The notes beneath the pieces were generated by a model. It was not told the DNA's origin and ran no database searches. It was given only the letters and a program-made list of their open reading frames with translations. Shown piece by piece: positions 10,480 to 17,278 of a stretch of 64,000 nucleotides of DNA. The stretch comes from Candidatus Neomicrothrix sp. UBA6944 (GTDB lineage: Bacteria > Actinomycetota > Acidimicrobiia > Acidimicrobiales > Poriferisodalaceae), in NCBI GenBank assembly GCA_002448715.1, contig DJZU01000059.1:22808-86807 (forward strand), in the 5' to 3' direction. Position numbers and translations under genes: made by a program. The first letter of the stretch is position 1, and every line of letters starts with the position of its first letter.

Positions 10480-11042
10480 TTCCGCATCTCCCCCAAAAGC
10501 ACCCCTTCAGGGTTGACGTCAACTACCTCGTCGCGCCGGGTCGGAAGGTTCTTCCCGACGAAATCGGGTCGAATTGGGAGCTCTCGATGACCACGGTCGA
10601 TAACGACAGCTAGTTGAACGGCGCGAGGTCGACCAAAATCGGTTAGTGCATCTAAAGCTGCCCGAATAGTTCTGCCAGTGAATAAGACGTCGTCCACCAG
10701 CACTACAATTTTGCCTCCAAGATCAATTTCTATGTCTGTTTCGGCCTCAGGCATTACAGGTCTGAGTCCTATGTCGTCGCGATATAGGGCTACGTCGAGG
10801 GTTCCGATAGGTACGTCTACATCATCAATCTCGAACAGAATGCGAGCAATGAGTTGCGCTATCTCAACTCCACCCGTTTGGAGCGCTACCAGTACGACGT
10901 CTTCAAGACCTTGGTTACGTTCAATGATTTCGTGGCTTATGCGAGTGAGGGCTCTACGAACTTGTGCCGCATCCAGAACTGTGGTCCGGGCAACGAAAAC
11001 GCCCCCATAGGGGGGCGTCATACGGCGCTCGCGGTCGGCCAC
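10476..11042 (-). CDS. pyrR: Pyrimidine operon regulator / uracil phosphoribosyltransferase (PyrR)
   Basis: PyrR is an RNA-binding regulator that senses UMP/UTP and usually retains uracil phosphoribosyltransferase activity. The 188-residue protein has the start-proximal [13 protein letters not shown] helix, LQTGG, and the PRPP-binding motif [18 protein letters not shown] near residues 112-130. I chose the GTG at 11040-11042 because AGGAGG (11050-11055, minus strand) lies seven bases upstream and no good start occurs before the conserved core. It is the first gene of pyrR-pyrB-carA-carB-pyrD-pyrF. Its leader carries a PyrR-type stem-loop that covers the ribosome-binding site, so autoregulation at translation is likely. 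Confidence 0.94.
   Translation of the reverse strand: MADRERRMTPPYGGVFVARTTVLDAAQVRRALTRISHEIIERNQGLEDVVLVALQTGGVEIAQLIARILFEIDDVDVPIGTLDVALYRDDIGLRPVMPEAETDIEIDLGGKIVVLVDDVLFTGRTIRAALDALTDFGRPRAVQLAVVIDRGHRELPIRPDFVGKNLPTRRDEVVDVNPEGVLLGEMRK
10995..11018 (-). terminator. Terminator-like hairpin inside the 5' end of pyrR
   Basis: On the minus strand a perfect 8-bp stem, ACGCCCCC (11018-11011) with GGGGGCGT (11006-10999), closes a four-base CTAT loop. It ends in and runs into a TTTT run (10999-10996). The shape is that of an intrinsic terminator, but it lies within pyrR codons about 9-16 and just downstream of the PyrR-type stem-loop. It may terminate transcription when pyrR is poorly translated, since ribosomes would otherwise unfold it. 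The structure is seen directly; its function is inference. Confidence 0.5.
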
Positions 11043-11049
11043 TACATTT

Positions 11050-11095
11050 CCTCCTGTCCGTACGAGCCTCTCTGAACTCGCTTCACGGTCAGGAG
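11050..11095 (-). promoter_or_regulatory. PyrR-binding RNA stem-loop sequestering the pyrR ribosome-binding site
   Basis: On the minus strand the segment at 11078-11065 reads AGTTCAGAGAGGCT, matching 13 of 14 positions of the PyrR binding-loop consensus ARUCCNGNGAGGYU. It sits at the top of a stem: CGAG (11080-11077) pairs with CTCG (11066-11063), then CCGT (11088-11085) with ACGG (11061-11058) after a purine-rich bulge. Below these, CTCCTG (11095-11090) pairs with CAGGAG (11056-11051). The last pairing hides the Shine-Dalgarno AGGAGG of pyrR. PyrR binding would stabilise this fold and block translation of pyrR and the coupled pyrB. Confidence 0.85.
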
Positions 11096-11153
11096 TGCAT
11101 CCTAGTGGAAAGAAGCTTAGGAGCCGTGACCAATTGTGAGTCTGTTGATTGTT

Positions 11154-11573
11154 TTACTGAAGATCGTTCGCGGCTGCTCCAAGCACGCCATTAATGAAGC
11201 CACCACTTTCGTCTGTCGCACCGAAGCGGTTAGCAAGTTCGACAGCTTCGTTGATTACGACCGCTATTGGCACTTGGCGTGACTGCAGTTCATACATTCC
11301 TAGGCGAAGAATCCAAAGGTCCAGTATCCCTAGTCGGTCTAAGGACCACCCCTCATGAAGGTATGCATCGATGTCGGCATCAATCCGCTCAATGTCGCCT
11401 GAAACTCCAACGACCAGTTCACTAACTAGGTCAGCAGGCTCTATCACCTGGCTTTCCAACAACTCGCTCGCTGGGATTCCTCTGATTTCTGACTCATAGA
11501 GCAGTTCGATCGTCCGCTCTCTTGCTTCTCGCTTCTTAGCGGAGGGAGCTGGAGCGAAAGGATCTTCGCTCAC
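11154..11573 (-). CDS. nusB: Transcription antitermination factor NusB
   Basis: NusB binds BoxA RNA with NusE (ribosomal protein S10) and promotes antitermination of rRNA operons. The 139-residue all-helical protein has KKREARERTIELLYESE near the N terminus, WSLDRLGILDLWILRLGMYEL near residue 80, and the family signature VPIAVVINEAVELANRFG before a C-terminal SGGFINGVLGAA. Length is normal. Its start overlaps the end of efp by four bases. The 111 bases between nusB and pyrR hold the pyr leader. Confidence 0.95.
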   Translation of the reverse strand: MSEDPFAPAPSAKKREARERTIELLYESEIRGIPASELLESQVIEPADLVSELVVGVSGDIERIDADIDAYLHEGWSLDRLGILDLWILRLGMYELQSRQVPIAVVINEAVELANRFGATDESGGFINGVLGAAANDLQ

Positions 11574-12136
11574 TCGTTTGCTCTCTCTATATAGTCACCG
11601 CTTCGCGTATCTATCTTTAGTCGTTCTCCAGTTTCAATGAACAGGGGCACTTGGACTATGACACCAGTTTCCATAGTCGCCGCCTTACGCGCTCCGGAGA
11701 CTCGGTCCCCTTGTATGCCTGGTTCTGTTTCTTTGACGATGAGTGTGACCGAAGCTGGTAGTTCGGTACCTACTATTTCACTGCCATACATCTGCAGCAC
11801 GGCTGCATTTCCTTCGACGAGATAATCGGGGGCATCACCCAATTGTTGTCGGCTGACTTGGAGCTGTTCGTAGGTCTCACTGTCCATAAAAACAAGTTCG
11901 CCGCCATCTAAATACAAGTACTGCATCTCCCGTTTGTCGATAACAGCGCGTTCCATCTTCTCTCCAGCTCTAAAGGTCCGTTCTATGACTGCTCCCGTTC
12001 GAACGTTCTTCAATGTGGTACGAACAAACGCTCCACCTTTGCCCGGCTTTACATGTTGGAATTCCGAGATTTGGAAGAGGCCGTCATCCAAATCGATAGT
12101 CATCCCATTCTTAAAGTCTGAAGTGGATATAGACAT
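11570..12136 (-). CDS. efp: Translation elongation factor P (EF-P)
   Basis: EF-P enters the ribosomal E site and relieves stalling at polyproline stretches. The 188-residue protein has the three beta-barrel domains of the family: an N-terminal KOW-like domain with the exposed loop KPGKGGAFVRTTLKN (tip lysine near residue 33), a central OB fold (MQYLYLDGGELVFMDSETYEQ), and a C-terminal OB fold ending IDTRSGDYIERA. No modification enzymes for the loop lysine are visible in the window. It follows pepQ after 26 bases and overlaps nusB, the usual aroB-aroQ-pepQ-efp-nusB order. Confidence 0.96.
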   Translation of the reverse strand: MSISTSDFKNGMTIDLDDGLFQISEFQHVKPGKGGAFVRTTLKNVRTGAVIERTFRAGEKMERAVIDKREMQYLYLDGGELVFMDSETYEQLQVSRQQLGDAPDYLVEGNAAVLQMYGSEIVGTELPASVTLIVKETEPGIQGDRVSGARKAATMETGVIVQVPLFIETGERLKIDTRSGDYIERANE

Positions 12137-12162
12137 AGGCTTCCTTCGGCTTTGTGATTCAA

Positions 12163-13251
12163 CTAGATGATCGGGTCTTTAGGGGCGGTGGTTAGTCGCC
12201 GATATCCCGAAGATGTGACCAGAACTGTGTCTTCTATTCGAACACCACCAATACCGGGACGGTACACCCCCGGTTCCACAGTGACTACCTGAGACTCTTC
12301 CAATATGTCGTCGCTTTGGGAATTCAGCCATGGGCCCTCGTGGATTTCTAGACCTACGCCATGTCCTGTCCCATGAACAAAGTATTCAGAAAGGTTGCTC
12401 ATCGCGAGATGAGATCGACAGGCGTCATCGACATCGGATGCCTTTACTCCCGGCCGGATAGTGTCGCATCCACGATTCTGTGCGTCGGTTACGGCATTGA
12501 GCATGTCCCAAAGATCTTGATCTATATCTCCAATGGCAAATGTTCTAGTCATGTCAGAGTGATATCCATCAATCACCGCGCCGAAATCGAGAATCACTAA
12601 ATCTCCCGACCGGATGGTGCGATCTGATGGCCTCGCGTGAGGCAACGCGGCGTTAGGACCGCTAGCGCATATGGTCTCGAAGGAAAGAGCTTCGGCTCCT
12701 AGTTCGAGCATGGTCCGATCAAGAGCGCGCGCGAATTCGTTTTCAGTGGGCTCACCCGCAAGATCCGAACAAACTGTGGCTAATGCTTCATCTGCGATGG
12801 TCGCCGCTGCTTGCAGGCGCACAACTTCTCCAGGTTCTTTAACCCTTCGCAAATCTGAGAGCAGACCCTTTGCCGACACCAATTCGATTTCGACGCTTTC
12901 CTTTAGCGCTTCAACCTCACCCCAGGTAATGCGATCTGATTCAAGGGCTAACGATCTTGCGGACGAAAGTTTGTCTTCGATTACTTCTTTGTGCCTCTTC
13001 CGGTCACCGATACAAACATCGATTCCAGTTCCTACCGTTTCGCGTGGTGCCTGTTCGCCATATCGACCGTCTGTCAACAAGTGCATGTGTTCATCGGTGA
13101 CAAGGAGGACGCCCGAGGAGCCAGTAAATCCACTCAGCCACCTCAAACTGATGCTGTCAGAGGTTAAGAAGCTGTCGATGGAAGCATCAGTCATGGCTTC
13201 ACGCAGCGCAGCAACGCGACGTCCTCGTTGTAGTTCCGGAAGATCAACCAT
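12163..13251 (-). CDS. pepQ: Xaa-Pro aminopeptidase / prolidase-type M24 metallopeptidase
   Basis: This M24 pita-bread peptidase is expected to remove N-terminal residues before proline or split Xaa-Pro dipeptides. The protein (362 residues from my start) has a creatinase-like N-terminal domain and a catalytic domain with the metal ligands in [45 protein letters not shown] and [11 protein letters not shown] prefer the ATG at 13249-13251, which overlaps the end of aroQ by eight bases; a TTG at 13278 would add nine residues unlike the family. Symbol follows the conserved position beside efp; the exact substrate is not readable from sequence. Confidence 0.88.
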   Translation of the reverse strand: MVDLPELQRGRRVAALREAMTDASIDSFLTSDSISLRWLSGFTGSSGVLLVTDEHMHLLTDGRYGEQAPRETVGTGIDVCIGDRKRHKEVIEDKLSSARSLALESDRITWGEVEALKESVEIELVSAKGLLSDLRRVKEPGEVVRLQAAATIADEALATVCSDLAGEPTENEFARALDRTMLELGAEALSFETICASGPNAALPHARPSDRTIRSGDLVILDFGAVIDGYHSDMTRTFAIGDIDQDLWDMLNAVTDAQNRGCDTIRPGVKASDVDDACRSHLAMSNLSEYFVHGTGHGVGLEIHEGPWLNSQSDDILEESQVVTVEPGVYRPGIGGVRIEDTVLVTSSGYRRLTTAPKDPII

Positions 13252-13696
13252 CGTTTTTGGTGCACGCACCGATAGCAATATCTACTGCCTCGATGTATCC
13301 CGCCCCGCCCTTGCCGACAATCGAAGCGGTGGCGACTGGTTCTACGACTGAGAGGTGACGCCATGATTCTCGCTTTGTTGGGTCGGACAAGTGAACCTCA
13401 ACAATGGGACCTTCATAGGCCTCAAGAGCATCGTGTAGCGACCATGCATAGTGGGTGAGGGCACCCGGGTTAATCACTATTGCAGCCACCCGTTTACGCG
13501 CCGCATGAATCGCATCAATCAAGTCGCCCTCATGGTTGCTTTGAACGTGTTCTAGATCGAAGTCCTGGGAATTGGCATGCTCACGACTTGCCGTGACATG
13601 GTCCAACAGCGTTTCGGTTCCGTATATCTCCGGCGCGCGATCACCCAAAAGATTGAGGTTAGGGCCGGAGAGAAGCAGAATTACTGGACGAGCCAC
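13244..13696 (-). CDS. aroQ: Type II 3-dehydroquinate dehydratase (AroQ)
   Basis: AroQ dehydrates 3-dehydroquinate to 3-dehydroshikimate, step three of the shikimate pathway. The protein shows the type II signatures: LLSGPNLNLLGDRAPEIYG at the N terminus with the catalytic tyrosine, SNHEGDLIDAIHAA, INPGALTHYAWSLHDAL, EVHLSDPTKRESWRHLSV. Compared with the common NGPN the first loop reads SGPN. The start is uncertain: I use the GTG at 13694-13696, close to the family N terminus; a TTG at 13717 would add seven residues. Neither has a clear Shine-Dalgarno. It follows aroB and overlaps pepQ. Confidence 0.93.
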   Translation of the reverse strand: MARPVILLLSGPNLNLLGDRAPEIYGTETLLDHVTASREHANSQDFDLEHVQSNHEGDLIDAIHAARKRVAAIVINPGALTHYAWSLHDALEAYEGPIVEVHLSDPTKRESWRHLSVVEPVATASIVGKGGAGYIEAVDIAIGACTKNDG

Positions 13697-13733
13697 ACCA
13701 ATAGGGTGCCAGATCAAGAGGCAAATCAGCGCC

Positions 13734-14732
13734 TCACATTTGAGTTAGTTCTTCTCTGAGTAGGTTTTCCGGTACTTGTTCGACGACCTCTAGACCATCG
13801 GGACCGTCTAGAACAAAGGTCAGTCCAGTTAATGCTTTCTTGTCACGACGAAATAATTCCATTATGTGATCGACGTCGGAACCCTTTGGGAGGCTGCGTG
13901 GTAGGCCATAAACGTCGAGGACGCGGCGATGTTCGGCCAATTTAGCGTCGTCGATTCTGCCAAGGTTGTGCGCTACTCGCGCCGCGTATTCGATACCGAT
14001 CGCAACCGCTTCACCGTGGCGGAGGTCAAAGCGTCCTTCGATTTCTAATGCATGAGCGAGTGTGTGACCGTAGTTAAGCAGGGCTCGGGTTGAGCCTTCC
14101 CGCTCATCTGACGCAACTACATCAGCTTTTATTTGCACACACGCTGCGACGCGTTCTTCAAGTGGCAGCGCATCTAGTTGCTCACCTCCCAAGAAGTGAT
14201 ACTTGGCTAACTCTCCCATCCCTGAACGCATTTCCCGCTCAGGGAGTGACGCGAGTATCTCAGTGTCACATACGACAGCGCAGGGCTGCCAGAAGGCCCC
14301 TACAAGATTTTTTCCCTCGTCCAGATTGACCCCTGTTTTTCCTCCTATCGCAGCATCGATTTGTCCAAGCAGAGTTGTTGGCACATGCATTACTTGAATA
14401 CCGCGGTGATAGACCGATGCGGCGAAGCCCGCGACGTCGGTAACGACTCCACCACCGATCCCGACGACAAGGTCGCGACGTGTAAGACCTTCCCTGGCAA
14501 ACTCGCCACACAAGTCTTCTATTACCGAAAGGCGTTTTGCTTGCTCTCCATCTGGCAAGTGGTGGATAGAGGACGGAACTTCAGTCGGTATCGAAACATC
14601 AATACCGTCCTGGGTAACGAATGCGATCCTCGACACTTCAGGGGGGACCAGCGACTGGAACTCCGAAAGTACCGATTTCCCTACGACTACCGGGTAGCTG
14701 CGCGAGTCAAGCGGGACATCGATGCGAATCAC
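13734..14732 (-). CDS. aroB: 3-dehydroquinate synthase (AroB)
   Basis: AroB cyclises DAHP to 3-dehydroquinate using NAD and a divalent metal. The 332-residue protein has the NAD-binding GIGGGVVTDVAGFAASVYHRG near residue 92, VPTTLLGQIDAAIGGKTGVNL, the metal-binding region MGELAKYHF and NYGHTLAHALE, and RHGEAVAIG. It starts with GTG at 14730-14732, where the product opens MIRIDVPLDSRSYPVVVG as expected. Shikimate kinase (aroK) and chorismate synthase (aroC), usually just upstream in actinobacteria, are absent here; a 110-base gap to aroE contains only a palindrome. Confidence 0.96.
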   Translation of the reverse strand: MIRIDVPLDSRSYPVVVGKSVLSEFQSLVPPEVSRIAFVTQDGIDVSIPTEVPSSIHHLPDGEQAKRLSVIEDLCGEFAREGLTRRDLVVGIGGGVVTDVAGFAASVYHRGIQVMHVPTTLLGQIDAAIGGKTGVNLDEGKNLVGAFWQPCAVVCDTEILASLPEREMRSGMGELAKYHFLGGEQLDALPLEERVAACVQIKADVVASDEREGSTRALLNYGHTLAHALEIEGRFDLRHGEAVAIGIEYAARVAHNLGRIDDAKLAEHRRVLDVYGLPRSLPKGSDVDHIMELFRRDKKALTGLTFVLDGPDGLEVVEQVPENLLREELTQM

Positions 14733-14748
14733 ATACCGAAGAGTACCG

Positions 14749-14760
14749 ACTCCGCGGAGT
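14749..14760. promoter_or_regulatory. Perfect 12-base palindrome between aroE and aroB
   Basis: ACTCCGCGGAGT is a perfect palindrome 17 bases upstream of the aroB start, in the largest gap (110 bases) of this part of the minus-strand block. It could be an operator for a dimeric regulator or a chance site; no T-run follows, so it is not a terminator. An AT-richer segment (AATATT) lies 15-20 bases further upstream on the minus strand, but I cannot define a convincing promoter. Only the symmetry is observed. Confidence 0.3.
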
Positions 14761-14842
14761 TAAGCAGCCTGAAATATTGAGTCGATGCACTGCGAGAAGC
14801 ATTCGAGTCACTCTCAGTATTCATTGCAGTTACCTTGAATAA

Positions 14843-15685
14843 CTAGTAATTCAAGGTAACTCCGACGGCATCGGCCATGGCACTAATTGGTGCCTCTACT
14901 CCGGTCCACAATCGGAATTGTTCGCCCGCTTGGAATAACAGCATCCCTAAACCATTTAACACTTGGAGGCCTCGAGTCTCGGCTTCGATCAAAAGCTTTG
15001 TTTTTTCTGGCTTATAGATGAGGTCAACTACACACTGGCCTGTGCCGAAAAGATTCACGTCAATGGGCATGGGTTCATCGTCGTTCATCCCTAGAGGTGT
15101 TGCGTTGATGACAAGGTTGGCGTCGCTGATGGCTTCTTGTTCCACCACCGATGAAGTTCCGCCGATGAGTTGCACTAGCTCTTCAGACGAAGCGCGAGTT
15201 CTGTTGCAAACCCCAATGCTTGACCCATGTTCAGCAAGTGTTAAGGCAACGGACCGCGCAGCGCCTCCAGCTCCAACGATAACCACGCGAAGGCCATCCG
15301 GTTCAATATTGGTTTGCGCTCGCAGTGCATCTAAGAATCCGATGCCGTCTGTATTTTCGCCTATGAGATGGTCGCCTTCTCGGCGGATGCAATTCACGAC
15401 ACCCAGCTTCGCAGCGGTTGGAGATAACTCATCCACTGCTCTGGCTGCCGCTGCCTTATGGGGCATGGTGACGGATAAACCTTGGAAGCCTTTTGCGCGC
15501 ATATCCATAACTGCCTCTTCGCCCTTACCTTCCGGCACATGACACGCGATGTAGACCCAATCCAGACCTAAGGCATTGAAGCCTGCATTGTGAAGGAGCG
15601 GGCTTAAGGAGTGACCTACTGGATCACCGATAACAGCCGCTATTTGTGTTGTTTGTGTCGGAGTGTCTCGCGGGGGTATCAGCAC
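14843..15685 (-). CDS. aroE: Shikimate dehydrogenase (AroE)
   Basis: AroE reduces 3-dehydroshikimate to shikimate with NADPH. The protein shows IGDPVGHSLSPLLHNAGF near the N terminus, the catalytic lysine in VTMPHKAAAA, NTDGIGFLDAL, and the Rossmann motif VIVGAGGAARSVALTLAEHG near residue 133, with INATPLGM after it. I chose the GTG at 15683-15685, which has AGGAG eight bases upstream and overlaps the mltG stop by seven bases. A GTG at 15703 would add six residues but lacks a Shine-Dalgarno. Substrate residues fit shikimate rather than quinate use, though this cannot be settled by eye. Confidence 0.93.
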   Translation of the reverse strand: MLIPPRDTPTQTTQIAAVIGDPVGHSLSPLLHNAGFNALGLDWVYIACHVPEGKGEEAVMDMRAKGFQGLSVTMPHKAAAARAVDELSPTAAKLGVVNCIRREGDHLIGENTDGIGFLDALRAQTNIEPDGLRVVIVGAGGAARSVALTLAEHGSSIGVCNRTRASSEELVQLIGGTSSVVEQEAISDANLVINATPLGMNDDEPMPIDVNLFGTGQCVVDLIYKPEKTKLLIEAETRGLQVLNGLGMLLFQAGEQFRLWTGVEAPISAMADAVGVTLNY

Positions 15686-16863
15686 AGGCCTCGCTCCTGA
15701 CACTTAGCTTTGTCCCGTTCGAATTCTTCACTGCTGACCGAGAAGTTATGTCGCCCTTCGGCATCGGCTAGGACGTAATACATCCATTGACCAGAGATCG
15801 GACCCATCGCGGCCTCAAGCGATGCTTCACCAGGAGCAGCTATTGGGGTGGGGGGAAGACCTTTCGATAGTCGGGTGTTGAAGGGTGACTCCATCTGCAA
15901 GTCGCTCACGGTAAGTTCGTTATCGCCTGTTATGTAGACGATTGAAGCGTCGATTCCTAAGTACCAGTCAGCTGCAAGTCGGTTATGAATTACTCGGGAT
16001 ATTTTTGCACGCTCGCTGCCAATACGAGCCTCTCGTTCGATGAGACTGGCCAGGACTACCGTTTGATAGGGCGTTAGTCCGACCGTTTGAGGCGAGGCCG
16101 CATAGCCAAGCTTGGTGAGGATTTGGTCAAATCGAGTGACCATTTGAGTCAGTAGTTCTTCGGGCGTTGAATCTGGTCCGAGGTAGTACGTGTCTGGAAA
16201 TAGCAAGCCTTCGTATGGCTCTATCGCTCCGGTGGGCATAGCCGATGGCGACGGGGCGTAATTGGAGACGACGTGTTGCATGCGCATCTCATCTTCGAAC
16301 TCTGCTCCGCTGAAGGGCATTTCTTCATTTCTGTCTATTTCATTAATGATTTGCCGCACAGTGAGGCCTTCGGGAATGGTGACTCGAATTCTCTGTGTTT
16401 GCTCAACATATCGCGGCCCGTCTTTAAGAACGTCAAGCACTTCCCATACAGCGGAATTGGTGTGGAATGAGTAATCGCCGGCCTGGAACAATGGTGCTCC
16501 TTTAAGACGGACGTACCACTCGTATGCACGAGCGTCTGGCACTACTCCGTATTCCTCAAGCAAGTCAGATATGCCCTTAGTGCTTATGCCTGGCGGCAAC
16601 GTGAGATTAATGGCCGCTCCCTGCTCTCCGGGAGGATCTAGTTGTTCTCTGCCCCATTGGACTGCTCGCATGGTGGCCCATACCGCCACGAGTAGAAGCA
16701 GTGTCAAAAAGAGTATGGAGAGCGTCGTACCGCGACCCTTGCGAACAAAAACTGTTTCATAGTCAACTCCTTCGCGCTGTGGTGGTCGTGATCGCACCGA
16801 GCGACTTTGACGCGGCGGCGGCGGCCGGAAACCTCTAAAAGAAGTCCCGGCTGAGTCGTTCAT
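15679..16863 (-). CDS. mltG: Endolytic murein transglycosylase (MltG/YceG-like)
   Basis: MltG cuts nascent peptidoglycan glycan strands at the membrane and sets their length. The 394-residue protein has a Pro/Arg-rich cytoplasmic N terminus (PPPPRQSRSVRSRPPQRE), one membrane segment near residues 45-65 (TTLSILFLTLLLLVAVWATM), a LysM-like segment and the YceG domain with the catalytic glutamate in VVLASLIEREARIGSERAK and the closing GLPPTPIAAPGEASLEAA. The ATG at 16861-16863 gives a four-base ATGA overlap with ruvX, as is usual for this alaS-ruvX-mltG-aroE series. Confidence 0.93.
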   Translation of the reverse strand: MNDSAGTSFRGFRPPPPRQSRSVRSRPPQREGVDYETVFVRKGRGTTLSILFLTLLLLVAVWATMRAVQWGREQLDPPGEQGAAINLTLPPGISTKGISDLLEEYGVVPDARAYEWYVRLKGAPLFQAGDYSFHTNSAVWEVLDVLKDGPRYVEQTQRIRVTIPEGLTVRQIINEIDRNEEMPFSGAEFEDEMRMQHVVSNYAPSPSAMPTGAIEPYEGLLFPDTYYLGPDSTPEELLTQMVTRFDQILTKLGYAASPQTVGLTPYQTVVLASLIEREARIGSERAKISRVIHNRLAADWYLGIDASIVYITGDNELTVSDLQMESPFNTRLSKGLPPTPIAAPGEASLEAAMGPISGQWMYYVLADAEGRHNFSVSSEEFERDKAKCQERGLC

Positions 16864-17270
16864 CTGCCATCCATCCATGCTTGCAGGATGATCGCGGCAG
16901 CTACTTTATCCACTATTTTTCGCCGCTGAGCTGCGTCAAGACCTTGCTCTAGCAACATTCGTTCTGCTTCGACCGTGGTCAAGCGTTCGTCGTGCATTTC
17001 GACTGGTATTGCAACTACCTGCCGGAGAAGTTCCGCTTCCTGTCGAGCGTTAATAGCTGCCTTGCCTTCGACGCCGTCCAACGACAAAGGAAGTCCGACG
17101 ACAAGAATCTCTGCCTCCACCTCCTCGACGATACCTCTGATCAGTCGGTGGTCTTGGTCGCGGCTGCCTGAACGAGCAACAGTTTCGTAAGGGGTTGCGA
17201 CTCGGCCATCACTGTCAGAGATAGCTACCCCAATCCGTTTCTCTCCGAGATCGATTCCAACGGCTCTCAT
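16860..17270 (-). CDS. ruvX: RuvX/YqgF family Holliday junction resolvase-like nuclease
   Basis: YqgF/RuvX has an RNase H-like fold; in different bacteria it has been linked to 16S rRNA 5' processing and to Holliday junction resolution. The 136-residue protein has the first catalytic aspartate in AVGIDLGEKRIGVAISD, the VVGLPLSLDG loop, the acidic HDERLTTVEAERML near residue 95, and a C-terminal VDKVAAAIILQAWMD with the last aspartate. It sits between alaS (8 bases) and mltG (overlap), the standard actinobacterial location. Confidence 0.94.
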   Translation of the reverse strand: MRAVGIDLGEKRIGVAISDSDGRVATPYETVARSGSRDQDHRLIRGIVEEVEAEILVVGLPLSLDGVEGKAAINARQEAELLRQVVAIPVEMHDERLTTVEAERMLLEQGLDAAQRRKIVDKVAAAIILQAWMDGR

Positions 17271-17278
17271 CCGAGGAA

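Noticed and set aside
14361..14780. Long open frames on the plus strand opposite aroB, carB, hisS and relA.
   Set aside because: They lie antisense to strongly conserved genes, show no motif and have no ribosome-binding site worth noting; they are frame shadows.
877..14811. A 14-base identical string (agcattcgagtcac) at 877-890 and 14798-14811.
   Set aside because: One copy is inside the coaBC C terminus and the other in the aroE-aroB gap; no further copies or flanking similarity were seen, so chance is the simplest reading.
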